Origin: Haloplanus rubicundus
GTDB lineage: Archaea > Halobacteriota > Halobacteria > Halobacteriales > Haloferacaceae
Length of the DNA stretch: 64,000 nucleotides
Direction: 5' to 3'
NCBI RefSeq assembly: GCF_003342675.1
Contig: NZ_CP031148.1
Span: forward strand, 2,852,001-2,916,000
A program made the position numbers and the translations under genes. Below are positions 62,098 through 64,000 of the stretch, piece by piece (within the stretch, counting starts at the first letter, position 1; every line of letters starts with the position of its first letter). The notes beneath the pieces were generated by a model. The model was not told the DNA's origin and did not search any database. It worked only from the letters and a program-made list of their open reading frames with translations.

Positions 62098-62529
62098 ATG
62101 GTCCGCATCGAGGACGAAATCCACGTCGCCGTCGATCCGGAGACGGCGTTCGACTACATGGACGTGCCCGAACACCAAGCCGAAATCTCGCCCAGCCTCT
62201 CGGCCGTCGAAACCGTCGCGGAACTGCCGAACGGCGGCAAGCGCGCCACCTACACCTACCGGATGGCCGGCGTTCCGCTCGACGGCGAGGTGGAAGCGAC
62301 CGTCTACGACCCGCCCCGACGAATCGTCTTCGAGATGACCGGCGGTATCGAGGGTACCATCGAGTGGACCTTCTCTCCGGAGGACGACGGCGTCAGGGTG
62401 GGCTACGCGGCCGAGTACGACCTCCCCATCCCCGTCCTCGACCGGCTGGCGGCGCCGTTCGTCCGCAAGTACAACGAGCGCGAACTGCGGACGACGCTCC
62501 AGAACCTGAAGACGCGGCTCGAAACCTGA
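62098..62529 (+). CDS. SRPBCC (START-like) protein
   Basis: A 143-residue protein of the SRPBCC fold: VRIEDEIHVAVDPETAFDYMDVPEH, then TYTYRMAGVPLDGEVEATVYDPPRRIVFEMTG, and the C-terminal helix VRKYNERELRTTLQNLKTRLE. These proteins bind hydrophobic ligands. Ligand unknown. It is flanked by the twin zinc-ribbon membrane proteins. Confidence 0.87.
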   Translation: MVRIEDEIHVAVDPETAFDYMDVPEHQAEISPSLSAVETVAELPNGGKRATYTYRMAGVPLDGEVEATVYDPPRRIVFEMTGGIEGTIEWTFSPEDDGVRVGYAAEYDLPIPVLDRLAAPFVRKYNERELRTTLQNLKTRLET

Positions 62530-62549
62530 CCGCCGACGCCGACCAATCC

Positions 62550-62909
62550 GTGTCTGGCCGCGCTCCCGCCGCCACGGCCGACGACGCCTCCACGAGGACC
62601 GACCGCTGTGGCTGCTGCGAGGAACCCGTCCCGACGGGCGTGAAGCGGTGTCCGATCTGTGGCTACCGTCCCGCGGGCCACAGTCCGCGGCTGACCCTCC
62701 TGTGGGAAGTCGGCGCGGCGACGCTCCTGCTCGCCGCCGTGGTGACCTTCGCCGTCGGCGTCGGCGGCGCCGTCTTCGACGTGCCCGTCGGCGCGTTCGA
62801 CCAACTCGCCATCGTCACGCCGTATATGGCGGGATTCTCGGGGTTCTTTACGTACTATCTCCACGAAAAGCGGCGGCTGACGCCGACGGACGACCAAGTG
62901 TTCGAATGA
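62550..62909 (+). CDS. Zinc-ribbon membrane protein, copy 2
   Basis: A 119-residue paralogue of 61528-61851, starting at GTG 62550. The N-terminal 22 residues are Ala/Thr/Arg-rich; then CGCCEEPVPTGVKRCPICG, two hydrophobic helices and a tail TPTDDQVFE. The shared plan shows tandem duplication around the SRPBCC gene. Function unknown. Confidence 0.8.
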   Translation: MSGRAPAATADDASTRTDRCGCCEEPVPTGVKRCPICGYRPAGHSPRLTLLWEVGAATLLLAAVVTFAVGVGGAVFDVPVGAFDQLAIVTPYMAGFSGFFTYYLHEKRRLTPTDDQVFE

Positions 62910-62934
62910 TCGGACGACGGCGGTAAGAAACGAG

Positions 62935-63010
62935 TGGGTTGGGGCGGATTCGAACCGCCGGCCTGCTCCGTGTGAAGGAGCCGTCATAACCGGGCTAGAC
63001 CACCAACCCT
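62935..63010 (-). tRNA. tRNA-Val (anticodon CAC)
   Basis: The minus strand folds as a tRNA: acceptor gggttgg pairs with ccaaccc, anticodon stem gctcc/ggagc with loop ttcacac giving anticodon CAC (Val, GUG), and T arm ggcggttcgaatccgcc. The discriminator base is A and CCA is not encoded. A perfect 7-bp hairpin (ccagtac-gga-gtactgg, 63013-63029) sits just upstream, and TATA-like boxes lie at about 63036-63056. Confidence 0.95.
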
Positions 63011-63130
63011 GCCAGTACGGAGTACTGGTGATGTCGACTTAAGGGTTGTCTTATAGGGACTGTCGGAAGCCGTCACGGCTCGTCGCCGAGACAGCCGGCG
63101 AAAATCTATCGACGGCGTCGACAGCGTCGA

Positions 63131-63397
63131 TTACTCCGCCGCGTCGCCGCTGCGGTAGCGCCGGATTCGTTCCCGAGCGTCCGCGATGGCCGTCTTCGTC
63201 TCGCCCTCGGCGCGAGCCTCCAGTTCCTTGAGTTCGTCCTGCAACTTCTCCAGGCGGGACGGCTCCGGCTCCTCTTCTTTCCCGGTGAGTTCGCGGAAGC
63301 GCTCCTCCAGCGGACCGAGTTCCTCCACGACACCTTCCTTCGCGTGCTCGCCCGCTCGCCCGATGTAGTACAGTGCATCCTCGAAGTGCTTGTTCAT
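63131..63397 (-). CDS. Small coiled-coil protein (DUF7553-like)
   Basis: An 88-residue, highly charged, probably coiled-coil protein starting MNKHFEDALYYIGRAGEHAKEGV, with LEKLQDELKELEARAEGETKTAIADARERIRR toward the end. A TATA-like ctatattt lies about 20 bases upstream on the minus strand. DUF7553 is named from memory. Confidence 0.78.
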   Translation of the reverse strand: MNKHFEDALYYIGRAGEHAKEGVVEELGPLEERFRELTGKEEEPEPSRLEKLQDELKELEARAEGETKTAIADARERIRRYRSGDAAE

Positions 63398-63444
63398 ATA
63401 TGACCAAACGTAGACGACAAATATAGCTCTTGTGGCGAGGGGAG

Positions 63445-64000
63445 TCAGGATCGGCCGACGCCGCGGGCTCCGAGGACCCCGACGGCGGCGAGAGCGGTGA
63501 CGACGCCGAGTCCGGGGCCGGCTCCGGTCGTGGGGGGAGGCGTCACGGTCGCGGTCGACGACGGGGTAATCGAAATCGGCGTCGGACTCGCCGTCGGCGT
63601 CGGACTCGCCGTCGGCGTCGGTCCGACCGGCGGCAACGGTACCGGTACGGTGACCGGCATCCCGTTCCGCCGGTACGTATCACCGACGGTCTCGGCCGTC
63701 CCGCGGACGGCGACGGCTCGGAGGTCGCTCCCGGCGTCGACGCCCTCGACGGGAACGACGACGAGGGCGTGTCTCCCGGGGGCAAGGTGAGCCGACCGCC
63801 CGGCGAGGGCGTCGCCGTCACGGACCTCGACGTAGCCGCCGTCGGGGAGGGAGACGTTCTCGACGGCGACGGTGCGCACGGCGTCGCTCAGCGAGGCAGC
63901 CCCCAGGGTCGCCGACCGGCGCTCGACCACCTCGAAGGGCTGTACGTCCGAGTCGCCGTCGACGCGGACTTCGAGGAGGTACGTGCCCGGCGTCGCGTTC
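63445..64000 (-). CDS. Partial surface protein with PGF-CTERM-like tail
   Basis: The gene continues off the right end; about 185 C-terminal residues are visible. They have a beta-rich domain (DAVRTVAVENVSLPDGGYVEVRDGD, HALVVVPVEGVDAG, LRAVAVRG), a Pro/Thr/Ser-rich linker (TPTASPTPTASPTPIS) and a C-terminal GPGLGVVTALAAVGVLGARG helix like PGF-CTERM, the signal for archaeosortase A. It is probably exported and anchored at the cell surface. Its N-terminus is outside the window, so the full domain set is unknown. Confidence 0.75.
   Translation of the reverse strand, partial: NATPGTYLLEVRVDGDSDVQPFEVVERRSATLGAASLSDAVRTVAVENVSLPDGGYVEVRDGDALAGRSAHLAPGRHALVVVPVEGVDAGSDLRAVAVRGTAETVGDTYRRNGMPVTVPVPLPPVGPTPTASPTPTASPTPISITPSSTATVTPPPTTGAGPGLGVVTALAAVGVLGARGVGRS

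Noticed and set aside
1..64000. Integrated virus, plasmid or defence island
   Set aside because: No integrase, capsid, transposase, restriction or CRISPR-Cas gene was recognised, and codon and GC character is uniform.

Overview
This 64 kb window is chromosomal DNA from an extremely halophilic archaeon (class Halobacteria). The evidence is very high GC, acidic Asp/Glu-rich proteins, TATA boxes about 25 nt upstream of start codons (leaderless transcripts), and haloarchaeal marker genes: two tubulin-like CetZ proteins, an RPA1/RPA-associated operon, a TbsP-type regulator, a SipW-type exported protein, many small CPxCG zinc proteins and a PGF-CTERM-like anchored protein. The genus cannot be fixed from the sequence. 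There is no rRNA operon, CRISPR array, intact transposase or virus-like block, so this looks like core chromosome.

Layout. 0-6 kb: tRNA-Glu followed by a degenerate copy of its own 3' end, two small zinc-ribbon proteins downstream of sufB, an FAH-family enzyme and a double-AAA Cdc48 ATPase. 5.7-16.5 kb: a CxxC membrane protein divergent from a winged-helix regulator, two DUF2071 paralogues, an Lhr-type helicase, the rpa1-rpap1-phosphoesterase operon, a riboflavin-pathway reductase and thioredoxin. 16.5-25 kb: TrmB-like regulator, SBDS, FUN14, a SipW-type/cupredoxin fusion, HflX, MoaC, NAD(P)HX repair enzyme and an MFS transporter. 25-34.9 kb: membrane-linked HTH protein, subtilase-like protein, XPD/Rad3 helicase carrying an intragenic tandem hairpin repeat, CRTAC1-like beta-propeller, MutS-like ATPase with N-terminal helix-hairpin-helix, and a hexapeptide acyltransferase.

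35-46.6 kb: a ribosome-rescue neighbourhood (RqcH, DUF4013, Pelota, small membrane protein), an ornithine-cyclodeaminase-like enzyme, a ribbon-helix-helix regulator, an MFS transporter, DUF3054, methyltransferase, acetyltransferase, FEN1 and an AI-2E family permease. 46.6-54 kb: a three-hairpin intergenic block, small proteins, a 58-bp tandem repeat, folD, UspA, two tandem cetZ genes and glyA; folD and glyA together supply the one-carbon (tetrahydrofolate) cycle. 54-64 kb: tbsP, a stand-alone YcaO, DUF63, DUF4013, a CBS protein, a PQQ-propeller lipoprotein, twin zinc-ribbon/membrane proteins, tRNA-Val, a coiled-coil small protein, and a surface protein truncated by the window end.

Functionally the window is rich in information processing: DNA repair and replication (RPA1, Lhr, XPD, FEN1, MutS-like), translation quality control (SBDS, HflX, RqcH, Pelota, Cdc48), cofactor metabolism (SufB, MoaC, riboflavin reductase, NAD(P)HX repair, FolD/GlyA) and cell shape (CetZ). 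The most unusual signals are not genes but repeats: a 45-bp unit duplicated inside the XPD helicase whose two copies show compensatory changes preserving a hairpin, a 58-bp array that copies the tail of a gene, a structured three-hairpin block, and a tRNA-tail duplication.
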